23,876 bases of DNA from a virus. The stretch covers positions 1 to 23,876 of the IMG/VR virus record IMGVR_UViG_3300046747_000423; one strand, 5' to 3'. The position numbers were made by a program, and so were the translations under genes. A model generated the notes under the pieces. The model made no database searches. It worked only from the letters and a program-made list of their open reading frames with translations, and was not told where the DNA came from. Positions within the stretch are counted from its first letter, which is position 1, and every line of letters starts with the position of its first letter. Of the stretch, positions 1 to 5,237 are shown in pieces.

Positions 1-444
1 CGTCGACAGCGCGCGTATCAGCCCGGCACCCGCTTCATCCTTCCGCGGCAGCCCCAAGGCATCGCAGCTTTTGCTCAGTTTCCCCGGCAGGTTATTCGCC
101 TCGGCCTGCGCCATTACACACACCGTCTGACGTATCGGTAGCGGCGGCCAGTCGTACTTCGGCACCAGCACGGAATTCCAGATGTGCCGGTCAAAGTGCA
201 TGTTCCACGCAGCGACAATGCCCTTGTCGAATTCGACGTAATCGTGCAGCCGGGCCAGCTGGTCGAGCGTGTGCGCATCCGGCTCGCCGAACGCCCACGC
301 GGGCGACCAGACGTTGACGGGTTCGTCATCGAACGCCCACGTCCACACCAGCACTTCCGTCGAGGGGTGGCGCGCGTACGCGTACGCACCCACCTCCGGC
401 AGATCCGCGAGCGAACGCGTTTCGAAGTCACCGAACACGATCAC
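1..444 (-). CDS. DNA polymerase, family A phage type; N-terminal exonuclease part, cut by window edge
   Basis: Replicative polymerase of which only the first 148 codons are in the window; the frame is open through base 1. The N-terminus reads VIVFGDFETRS, the exonuclease I motif (D6, E8) of the DnaQ-like 3'-5' proofreading domain, followed by AYARHPSTEVL, typical of phage family A polymerases. N81 and D85 in AWNMHFDRHIWN fit exonuclease motif II, and NLPGKLSKSCDALGL near residues 118-132 is also typical of the family. The start is taken as GTG 444-442, whose GTGA overlaps the stop of the upstream gene; GTG 438-436 is the alternative. No ATG fits. The polymerase palm and fingers lie outside the window, so family A is inferred from the N-terminal signature. 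Confidence 0.85.
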   Translation of the reverse strand, partial: MIVFGDFETRSLADLPEVGAYAYARHPSTEVLVWTWAFDDEPVNVWSPAWAFGEPDAHTLDQLARLHDYVEFDKGIVAAWNMHFDRHIWNSVLVPKYDWPPLPIRQTVCVMAQAEANNLPGKLSKSCDALGLPRKDEAGAGLIRALST

Positions 445-695
445 AGTCGGTGCACCGCCATGAGGGCAGCCGCGTGCATCTTCTCGATGCTGCGGATGAC
501 GCACCCGACGGTGTCCAGCAGCTGGCGTTCGTACGGCACCTGATCGGCCGGGCCGATGAACCGCGTCGAGGTGATGACGCCGCCGCTATGCCAACTCATT
601 CGGTAAGCACGGCGGCCGTCATCGTCGTCGCTAAAGGCGACCGTCCGGCCGGGCGTTTCCTTGACCCACTGCATCAGCAGCTGTGCGCTGTTCAT
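441..695 (-). CDS. hypothetical protein, 84 aa
   Basis: Not recognised. An 84-aa soluble-looking protein with an acidic patch (FSDDDDGRR, about residues 21-29), a predicted beta-rich middle and a helical C-terminus. It is coupled at both ends: its ATG overlaps the stop of the upstream membrane-protein gene (ATGA, 692-695) and its TGA overlaps the GTG of the polymerase gene. This makes it the gene directly upstream of and probably co-translated with the polymerase. A replication accessory role is only inference from position. Confidence 0.6.
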   Translation of the reverse strand: MNSAQLLMQWVKETPGRTVAFSDDDDGRRAYRMSWHSGGVITSTRFIGPADQVPYERQLLDTVGCVIRSIEKMHAAALMAVHRL

Positions 696-901
696 GGCGA
701 CACGTGCAGGGCGATGAACAGGAAGAACCCGAACGCGAACGCCGTGATGTTGACCATCAGCCGTTCGGCCTGCCGGGCCGCAGCCGCTGCAGCGCGCGCG
801 TGGCGCACCTGCGGAATGGCGCTGTGCGCCTCAAACCAAGCGAGCCGGCCCGCACCGATCCGCCAGATGTAATTGTCGCCCGCGTGATAACGCCGTCGCA
901 T
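692..901 (-). CDS. small membrane protein, 69 aa, C-terminal anchor
   Basis: Function not recognised. The first 48 residues are basic and Arg/Ala-rich, and residues 49-67 (VNITAFAFGFFLFIALHV) form one strong membrane segment, giving a tail-anchored layout with the basic part probably in the cytoplasm. The ATG at 901-899 follows a good Shine-Dalgarno GAGGGG on the minus strand. It is the first gene downstream of the terminator at 921-948, so it heads the polymerase segment of the leftward operon. A single C-terminal anchor does not by itself indicate a holin. Confidence 0.65.
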   Translation of the reverse strand: MRRRYHAGDNYIWRIGAGRLAWFEAHSAIPQVRHARAAAAAARQAERLMVNITAFAFGFFLFIALHVSP

Positions 902-920
902 ATCGAATTCCCCTCAGCCA

Positions 921-948
921 AGGAAGAAAAGGGGCGGTTGCCCGCCCC
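921..948 (-). terminator. Rho-independent terminator upstream of the polymerase genes
   Basis: On the minus strand GGGGCGG, loop GCAA, CCGCCCC (948-931) is followed directly by TTTTCTT (930-924). This is a 7-bp all-GC stem with a tetraloop and a U-rich tail. It lies nine bases beyond the 274-aa gene and before the membrane-protein gene at 901, so it should separate recombination genes from polymerase genes or attenuate read-through. Confidence 0.8.
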
Positions 949-956
949 TCCAGTTA

Positions 957-1781
957 CTACACCGCGCGGCGGCGGCGTTTCACTTCCGCTGCAGGCGCAG
1001 CTGCGGCGGGGGCCGCAGTCTCCGCCTGCGCCGGCGGGACGGCCGCTGCAGGCGCAGCTGCGGCGGGGGCCGCAGTCTCCGCCTGCGCCGGCGGGACGGC
1101 CGCTGTAGCGGGGGGAGCCGCAGCAGCTACGGTGGGGGCTGAAGTCACCGCCGTCACCGCCGGCGCCGACGAAGTCGGTTGGCCGTGCATGTCGACCCAG
1201 CCGACCACTTTGATGTCCGGCGTGTAGGTCACGCCGTACTTCTTGTGCTGGTAGGAGTCGACTTCGATCGTGATCACCGGCACGAAGTGCGTGGCGTCGA
1301 TCTTTACCTGCTGCATGATCGCCACGATCAGTTCCTTGAACGCGTTGCGCTGACCGAGCGAAGTGCCTTTGTAAAGCACCTCAACCCCTTTGTCCTCGCC
1401 GTTCAGGCAGACCAGATCGGCCGACACCTGCTGCCTCCACTCGTGGCCGTAGTCGGGCAGCGTCTCGCGTCGCGGCAACAGCGTGTTGAACGGCACCATC
1501 TGTTCGCCGAGCAGCACGCCTTCGTCCCAGCACGCCCAGCCGTGCTGCAGCGAGGCCGGGTTCATCGCCCAGTGCGAGCCGTCCTGCACTTCGACGTTGT
1601 TGGGGCCGAACACGAACAGGCCCGACTTCAACAGCCGCAGCAGCGGCTTGCCGCCCATGCCGGACTGTATGGTCGAGTTCATCGTATTCAGCGCCTTGAC
1701 CAGATCGTCAGCGGTCTGCGGCAATCCCGCCATCCCGCCAAATACCATCACCGCACTGCCGGCTTCCGTTACTTCGTTCAT
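957..1781 (-). CDS. hypothetical protein, 274 aa, with Ala/Pro repeat tail; possible recombination partner
   Basis: Residues 1-200 look like a folded alpha/beta domain containing HGWACWDEGVLLGEQMVPF and VVGWVDMHGQP; residues 203-265 are an Ala/Pro/Thr-rich low-complexity tail holding two exact 19-aa repeats (PPAQAETAAPAAAAPA core), ending in the basic tip KRRRRAV. I do not recognise the family. The ATG overlaps the stop of the DUF2800 nuclease (ATGA 1778-1781), and in other phages DUF2800 genes sit beside a small single-strand-binding or annealing-like gene such as DUF2815. A DNA-binding role is therefore a positional guess; no OB-fold signature is visible. The tail looks disordered and could tether partner proteins or DNA. 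Confidence 0.7.
   Translation of the reverse strand: MNEVTEAGSAVMVFGGMAGLPQTADDLVKALNTMNSTIQSGMGGKPLLRLLKSGLFVFGPNNVEVQDGSHWAMNPASLQHGWACWDEGVLLGEQMVPFNTLLPRRETLPDYGHEWRQQVSADLVCLNGEDKGVEVLYKGTSLGQRNAFKELIVAIMQQVKIDATHFVPVITIEVDSYQHKKYGVTYTPDIKVVGWVDMHGQPTSSAPAVTAVTSAPTVAAAAPPATAAVPPAQAETAAPAAAAPAAAVPPAQAETAAPAAAAPAAEVKRRRRAV
986..1105 (-). repeat. 57-bp perfect tandem duplication inside the 274-aa gene
   Basis: Bases 986-1042 and 1043-1099 are identical 57-bp units, and the first six bases of a third copy (CCGCTG) follow at 1100-1105. Each unit codes 19 residues, so the reading frame is kept. Perfect identity, including third codon positions, points to recent slippage or unequal recombination. 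Confidence 0.9.
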
Positions 1782-2977
1782 TTTCCTGATCCTGTATTGA
1801 GTAGTGATCCCTTGAGTGCATTAGCGAGCAACCCCATCGAATTCACGACGGCAGGCCGCTTATCGCTATCCGGGACCAAGGTGAGCCCCGAACTTTTCGA
1901 CTCCACGCAGGCATCGAGCTTCGCCGCGTAGAATCCTTTATCTAGTTTCTCAGCTTGCGCGGGCGACAGCAGTTCCTTTTTGAAGGACAGCTTCACGCCG
2001 AACTTTCTGCGCATCAACGCTTCGGCCGCTTCCTCGTCGACCCACTTACGGCGCGGCAGTTTCTCGACCATCTTCCAGCCCGGGATCGCGACACCGCTTT
2101 CGGCTTCGCGCTCGGCCAGATCGAACACCGAATTGGCCCAGTCGCGCATCAGCACGGCTTTGGTCAGCAGCGTCGCCAGTTCGATCGAGGTGGCCGCCTT
2201 CGGATCCACCTTGATCATGTCGTTGGCGGTGTCGATGTGCGCCGGACAGATCGGCCGCGCAGTGCAAAATCTACAATGCGAACCGGCCTTGAACGGCGGA
2301 TTCAGACTCTGCGCGAGGCGCACCGCTTCGGCCGCCAGATCCACCAGATCGTCGACCCACGCGACCGACGTCGGCCACATGTCGATGACTTGGTTGGCAC
2401 CGCGGCGTGGCTGAATGATGGCCAGCACCACGTCGGTGACGCCTTTGGTGAATTCCTGATATTCCTCGTCTTCATCGTACAGCGCCGCGGCGGCGTAGAA
2501 CCCCAGCTGATAGTTGCCCTCCGCCTCGACGCCGATGCCGTCACCGAACTTCCAGTCGATCACCCACAGCATGCCGGTCTTGTCTTTCGCCAGCACGTCG
2601 CAGGTGCCATGCGCGCCGGCAATCTCGGAATCGAGCGACACGCGCGCCTCAGTAAACCAGTCGTTGAGGCCGAACTGCTCGACCAGACCCCAGAACGCTT
2701 CGGTGGCCGGGCCCAGCTTGTCGATGACATGGTCACGGGTCACCGGCATGTCGGCATACTCGTGGCCCATCGTCTGCCCGACCAGTTCCATCAGAGCTTC
2801 ACCGCGTAGCTCGCTCGTCAGGATCAGTTCCATCGCCGCGTGCAGCATCGAGCCTTCGCGGGCGTAGTCGGAACCGGTGTCGGGTGCGTTCACCTTCTGT
2901 TCCAGCTGATAGGAACCGGGACAGTTGATCCGCTGCACGGCACGCGAGCCGGACAGAATGTTGGAGTGGTTAGCCAT
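1778..2977 (-). CDS. DUF2800 / Cas4-AddB-like PD-(D/E)XK nuclease with Fe-S cysteines
   Basis: Probable single-strand or end-processing exonuclease for phage recombination. The 399-aa protein shows the ordered motifs of the RecB-like superfamily: INCPGS with C19 near the N-terminus, GSMLHAAME (H46), GTCDVL (D127), IDWKFG (D141, K143) and NYQLGFYA (Q157). A C-terminal cysteine group follows (C235, C238, C244 in CRFCTARPIC). C19 plus these three is the split four-cysteine iron-sulfur arrangement of Cas4/AddB and DUF2800 proteins. All catalytic positions appear intact. The ATG at 2977-2975 overlaps the upstream gene by 8 bp, and the stop overlaps the 274-aa gene. Family assignment is strong; substrate polarity cannot be told. 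Confidence 0.88.
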   Translation of the reverse strand: MANHSNILSGSRAVQRINCPGSYQLEQKVNAPDTGSDYAREGSMLHAAMELILTSELRGEALMELVGQTMGHEYADMPVTRDHVIDKLGPATEAFWGLVEQFGLNDWFTEARVSLDSEIAGAHGTCDVLAKDKTGMLWVIDWKFGDGIGVEAEGNYQLGFYAAAALYDEDEEYQEFTKGVTDVVLAIIQPRRGANQVIDMWPTSVAWVDDLVDLAAEAVRLAQSLNPPFKAGSHCRFCTARPICPAHIDTANDMIKVDPKAATSIELATLLTKAVLMRDWANSVFDLAEREAESGVAIPGWKMVEKLPRRKWVDEEAAEALMRRKFGVKLSFKKELLSPAQAEKLDKGFYAAKLDACVESKSSGLTLVPDSDKRPAVVNSMGLLANALKGSLLNTGSGK

Positions 2978-3200
2978 CGGGTAGTGCTCGCTTGTTCATG
3001 ATCGCCGAAACTGCGTCGAAGGTGCCTTCGGCGGCGAAGCGTTCCACCACCGCAGCCGCGGAATACTGGCGCAGCTGTTCCAGCACGTCTTCTACCTCCC
3101 GCATGTTGTGCCCATCAGTGACCACTTCGATGACGTGCACACAGACCGCGGGCTGCCGCTGCCGCACGTAATCGGGACGGCCTAGTTTGACTTTGCTCAT
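2970..3200 (-). CDS. hypothetical protein, 76 aa
   Basis: Not recognised. MSKVKLGRPDYVRQRQP begins with a basic stretch, followed by a beta strand (CVHVIEVVTDG) and two amphipathic helices. The frame stays open upstream, but the start is placed at ATG 3200-3198 because it forms ATGA with the stop of the 152-aa gene, the coupling used throughout this operon. It ends in TAA at 2970, inside the start region of the DUF2800 gene. A small nuclease accessory or regulator is possible, without direct evidence. Confidence 0.65.
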   Translation of the reverse strand: MSKVKLGRPDYVRQRQPAVCVHVIEVVTDGHNMREVEDVLEQLRQYSAAAVVERFAAEGTFDAVSAIMNKRALPDG

Positions 3201-3655
3201 GGCTGAAACTCCGATTCGGGCATGTCCAGTGCGCCGCTGACGGCGTTGCGTGATTGTTCCAGCCCGTGCAGGTAGGCCGACATCAGTTCCCGCATCCCCC
3301 AAGGGAATTCGTTGGGCTGCACCACGCACAGCGCCAGCGGCTCGGTGCAGCCTTCCGGCTGAACGATGTGGACGTTGTACGATTCGGTCACGAATTCGAA
3401 CGGCTGATCACCGGGATGGGTGAGGATCAGCTTCGGCCGCTTGCCGGTCGCCTCGATCACCGGCATACCGGCCGGGATGGGACGCAGCGCGCCGGCCAGC
3501 ATGCCGCCGACGAAGAAGCCAGCCACCATCGTGCCGTCCGCCGGCAGCTGCGTTTCTTGGCGCGGCACCGGCGCAAACGGCCGCACGATGGCGCCCGGCT
3601 TACCGTTCAGCGCGGCCGCCTTGCGCCGCTCGTGTCTGTTCATGTTGACGATCAT
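3197..3655 (-). CDS. hypothetical protein, 152 aa, with NRHERRKAAA N-terminus
   Basis: The N-terminal MNRHERRKAAAL motif is a basic segment seen at the start of many uncharacterised phage and plasmid proteins. The rest is an apparent single domain with a hydrophobic Gly-rich stretch (VAGFFVGGMLAGAL, about residues 44-57) that is probably buried rather than transmembrane. Two starts are possible: ATG 3655-3653, coupled by ATGA to the upstream gene, and ATG 3643-3641, directly at the conserved motif. The first is used here for the coupling. No function can be assigned. Confidence 0.65.
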   Translation of the reverse strand: MIVNMNRHERRKAAALNGKPGAIVRPFAPVPRQETQLPADGTMVAGFFVGGMLAGALRPIPAGMPVIEATGKRPKLILTHPGDQPFEFVTESYNVHIVQPEGCTEPLALCVVQPNEFPWGMRELMSAYLHGLEQSRNAVSGALDMPESEFQP

Positions 3656-3843
3656 GGGACGATCCTATCGCTGGGGTCAGCCTTCAGAGCAACGGCCGCC
3701 TCGTGGATGAGTAGTTCGATGATTTCGCGCCGGCCGCGTTTGTTGATGCGCGACAGGATGTCGAGTTCGCGCAGCGCGTCGTAGCTCATGCGGAAGCCGA
3801 CGGGCCGCGTGTTGTATCGGTTCGGGTCACGCGGCCGCGGCAT
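3652..3843 (-). CDS. putative ribbon-helix-helix DNA-binding protein, 63 aa
   Basis: Candidate transcriptional regulator. After a basic arm (MPRPRDPNRYNTR), PVGFRMSYDALRELDILSRINKRGRREIIELLIHEAAVAL fits the Arc/CopG pattern: a short strand with alternating side chains (VGFRM), helix A (DALRELDILSR), a basic turn, and helix B (REIIELLIHEAAVAL). Length is typical for the family. It is the second gene after the divergent promoter region, where a dimeric repressor with symmetric operators would be expected. The stop overlaps the next ATG (ATGA). Assignment rests on pattern only. Confidence 0.6.
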   Translation of the reverse strand: MPRPRDPNRYNTRPVGFRMSYDALRELDILSRINKRGRREIIELLIHEAAVALKADPSDRIVP

Positions 3844-4009
3844 CGGGGTGCTCCTGCTTCATGTGTTCGTTGAGCAGGCCGCGCAGCTTCGACGCGATGG
3901 CGAGCGCGTTGTGGCGCGGCCCGCGGAAGGTGCGGTGGCAGATGGGGCACTCGATATACCGCATCGTTCCGCGTATTCCGGTGGTGATGTCGGCGAGTCG
4001 GTGGCGCAT
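3827..4009 (-). CDS. C2H2 zinc-finger-like protein, 60 aa, first gene of leftward operon
   Basis: C21-P-I-C24 and H49-x4-H54 (CPICHRTF ... HMKQEH) make a single zinc-finger-like motif with a longer than usual 24-residue spacing. Basic residues lie between the pairs (RGPRH, SKLRG). Start is set at ATG 4009-4007; ATG 3964-3962 would give a 45-aa form that keeps the finger and has GCGGAAC upstream. The open frame continues to 4132 but would cross the promoter region. As the first leftward gene beside the divergent promoters it may be an early regulator, which is inference. It overlaps the next gene by 17 bp. Confidence 0.65.
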   Translation of the reverse strand: MRHRLADITTGIRGTMRYIECPICHRTFRGPRHNALAIASKLRGLLNEHMKQEHPDAAAA

Positions 4010-4020
4010 CGAAAAATCCG

Positions 4021-4048
4021 TTGACGTAGTGTTAGCAGTTGTTATACG
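4021..4048 (+). promoter_or_regulatory. rightward sigma70-type promoter
   Basis: Plus strand: TTGACG (4021-4026), 16-bp spacer, TATACG (4043-4048). Five of six and four of six positions match the consensus. Expected start is near 4055, about 40 bases before the first rightward gene. It overlaps the leftward promoter. Confidence 0.6.
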
Positions 4049-4059
4049 TTGTGTAACAC
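4029..4059. promoter_or_regulatory. candidate operator, inverted repeat centred on shared -10
   Basis: GTGTTA (4029-4034) and TAACAC (4054-4059) are perfect inverted half-sites 19 bases apart, centred at 4044 within the overlapping -10 elements. A dimeric repressor bound here could control both operons together. Six-base arms could arise by chance, so confidence is moderate. Confidence 0.4.
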
Positions 4060-4069
4060 CGCGAGTCAA
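4041..4069 (-). promoter_or_regulatory. leftward sigma70-type promoter
   Basis: Minus strand: TTGACT (4069-4064), 17-bp spacer, TATAAC (4046-4041). Both hexamers match the consensus at five of six positions with ideal spacing. Expected start is near 4034, upstream of the zinc-finger gene. Its -10 shares bases with that of the rightward promoter. Confidence 0.75.
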
Positions 4070-4094
4070 GCGGCCAATCACGGAGACAGGAAAA

Positions 4095-4346
4095 ATGAGT
4101 AGACCACGCATCGGCGGCGACATCGCGTCCATAGTTTATGAGCTGTGGGACGACGAGCAGGAAAACTTTATGGGCAACCACGACGTTGACGTTGACGTGT
4201 TGCGCGAACACCTTTTCGTCAGTCTCGCACGGGTGAACCACGCCTTCAGCTTCGGGCAGTACGTCGAGCCCGAAGCCGCCAAGCTGCTGCGCGAAATGGG
4301 AGAGGACGTCATCGGCGACATGGAAGGGCACGGAGATACACCATGA
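4095..4346 (+). CDS. hypothetical protein, 83 aa, first gene of rightward operon
   Basis: Not recognised. MSRPRIGGDIASIVYELWDDE begins with a short basic arm; the rest is acidic and mostly helical, including a DVDVDVLREHL segment. The frame is open further upstream, but ATG 4095 is chosen because it follows GGAGACAGG with good spacing and lies just after the rightward promoter. Its stop overlaps the next ATG (ATGA 4343-4346). First genes of early phage operons often encode small host-acting proteins, but nothing in the sequence proves that here. Confidence 0.75.
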   Translation: MSRPRIGGDIASIVYELWDDEQENFMGNHDVDVDVLREHLFVSLARVNHAFSFGQYVEPEAAKLLREMGEDVIGDMEGHGDTP

Positions 4347-4897
4347 ACCACCCCAGCGAAAACCAGCCCGGCGTCGAAACGTGCGACGGCTGCGGCCTGC
4401 AGTTCAATCAGGACGATCGCATGTTGAACGACGATGATCTGTGCGGCCTGTGCGCGCAGGCGAAGCTCGACAACTACGATCCGACGCCCTACTGCGCCGG
4501 CTGCGGCGCGACGAGCCGCAAGACGTGCCGTTGCGACGGCCTGCGACAGGCGGTCTATGCAGCCGCGCAGCGGGCGAACAACGCGCCGTTCGGCGCGAAC
4601 CTGCTGCAGCCGCAGAAACCGTTGCTGCTGACGCGCCGGTTCCGTTCGATCGCCTACCCGGCCAGCTACCGCGGCGACAGCCGGTTTCAAGTCTGGTGCG
4701 ATCTGATCAAGGGGCGCGCGGTGCGGACCGGTCTGTCGACGTGGTCGACTGACTTGCTCGCGATGTCGCAGCAGCAACAGAACGCTTACGGCATGCAGCA
4801 GGCGGCGCTGGCGAACCAGCAGAATCGCAGCGCCCTTTTCGGCGGCGCCGGTTTTGGCGGCGCGTTCGGCGGCATCTTCGGAGGCGGCCGGCAATGA
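4343..4897 (+). CDS. zinc-ribbon-like protein with Gln/Gly-rich tail, 184 aa
   Basis: The N-terminal 70 residues carry two cysteine clusters: C14xxC17 with C34xxC37, a four-cysteine zinc-ribbon spacing, and C51xxC54 with C62-R-C64. The middle (about residues 95-140) is basic and looks folded. The tail has a Gln-rich stretch (SQQQQNAYGMQQAALANQQN) and ends in Phe/Gly repeats (GFGGAFGGIFGGG). Zinc-ribbon plus low-complexity tail suggests a nucleic-acid or protein adaptor, but no family is recognised. It is coupled to both neighbours by ATGA overlaps. The Phe/Gly tail could be sticky or membrane-associating. Confidence 0.75.
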   Translation: MNHPSENQPGVETCDGCGLQFNQDDRMLNDDDLCGLCAQAKLDNYDPTPYCAGCGATSRKTCRCDGLRQAVYAAAQRANNAPFGANLLQPQKPLLLTRRFRSIAYPASYRGDSRFQVWCDLIKGRAVRTGLSTWSTDLLAMSQQQQNAYGMQQAALANQQNRSALFGGAGFGGAFGGIFGGGRQ

Positions 4898-5022
4898 AGA
4901 AAACGCTTTGGTGGGCCGTCGTCATTTTGCTGTGTCCGCTGTGGGCGCCGTTCACGCTGTTCTATCTCGTGCGCAGCATCGGCGAGGTGATGGCGCGCGT
5001 ACTGGTCGAGGTGTACGAATGA
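4894..5022 (+). CDS. very small membrane protein, 42 aa
   Basis: MKKTLWWAVVILLCPLWAP followed by FTLFYLVRSIGEVMARVLVEVYE. A Lys-Lys N-terminus precedes one long or two short hydrophobic segments covering about residues 5-28, then an amphipathic helix. It may be a single-pass inner-membrane peptide or a hairpin; the start also resembles a signal peptide with a Cys at 14, but no lipobox is convincing. ATGA overlaps join it to both neighbours, the main evidence that so short a frame is real. Function unknown; holin is possible but unsupported. Confidence 0.65.
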   Translation: MKKTLWWAVVILLCPLWAPFTLFYLVRSIGEVMARVLVEVYE

Positions 5023-5237
5023 ATACGCACGTCATTGTTGCGGCGGTCGGCGGCACGGACGGCACGCTGTTCGACATCGGCCCGGAACCGTTCGGCGTGG
5101 GTCCGGGTGAAATGGTCATCGAAACGCGGCGCGCACTGAGCGATCAGCTGGTGGAAATATCCTTCTACCTGCTGCCGGCCAAGTTGGGCCCGGCCCTGCC
5201 CTTGTGGCAATCCGTTCAATCGGTGTATCTGCGATGA
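5019..5237 (+). CDS. hypothetical protein, 72 aa, coupled to helicase gene
   Basis: Not recognised. Starts MNTHVIVAAVGGTDGTLFDIG and is predicted mainly beta, with a short Leu/Pro-rich C-terminus. The start at ATG 5019 forms ATGA with the stop of the membrane peptide, although the frame runs open upstream inside the zinc-ribbon gene. Its own TGA overlaps the ATG of the helicase gene, so the two are probably co-translated. A helicase accessory role is positional inference only. Confidence 0.65.
   Translation: MNTHVIVAAVGGTDGTLFDIGPEPFGVGPGEMVIETRRALSDQLVEISFYLLPAKLGPALPLWQSVQSVYLR

Noticed and set aside
114-431. 105-aa minus-strand frame at the left end
   Set aside because: It is out of frame with the family A polymerase reading, which has exonuclease motifs; its product is Arg/Thr/Ser-rich.
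986-1105. Direct repeats considered as CRISPR or an origin iteron array
   Set aside because: The units are contiguous without spacers, in frame, and explained by a repeated protein tail.
1179-2809. Long plus-strand frames opposite the 274-aa and DUF2800 genes
   Set aside because: They are antisense to genes with family motifs or clear coupling, and are rich in Arg, His, Gln and Val as expected from high-GC shadows.
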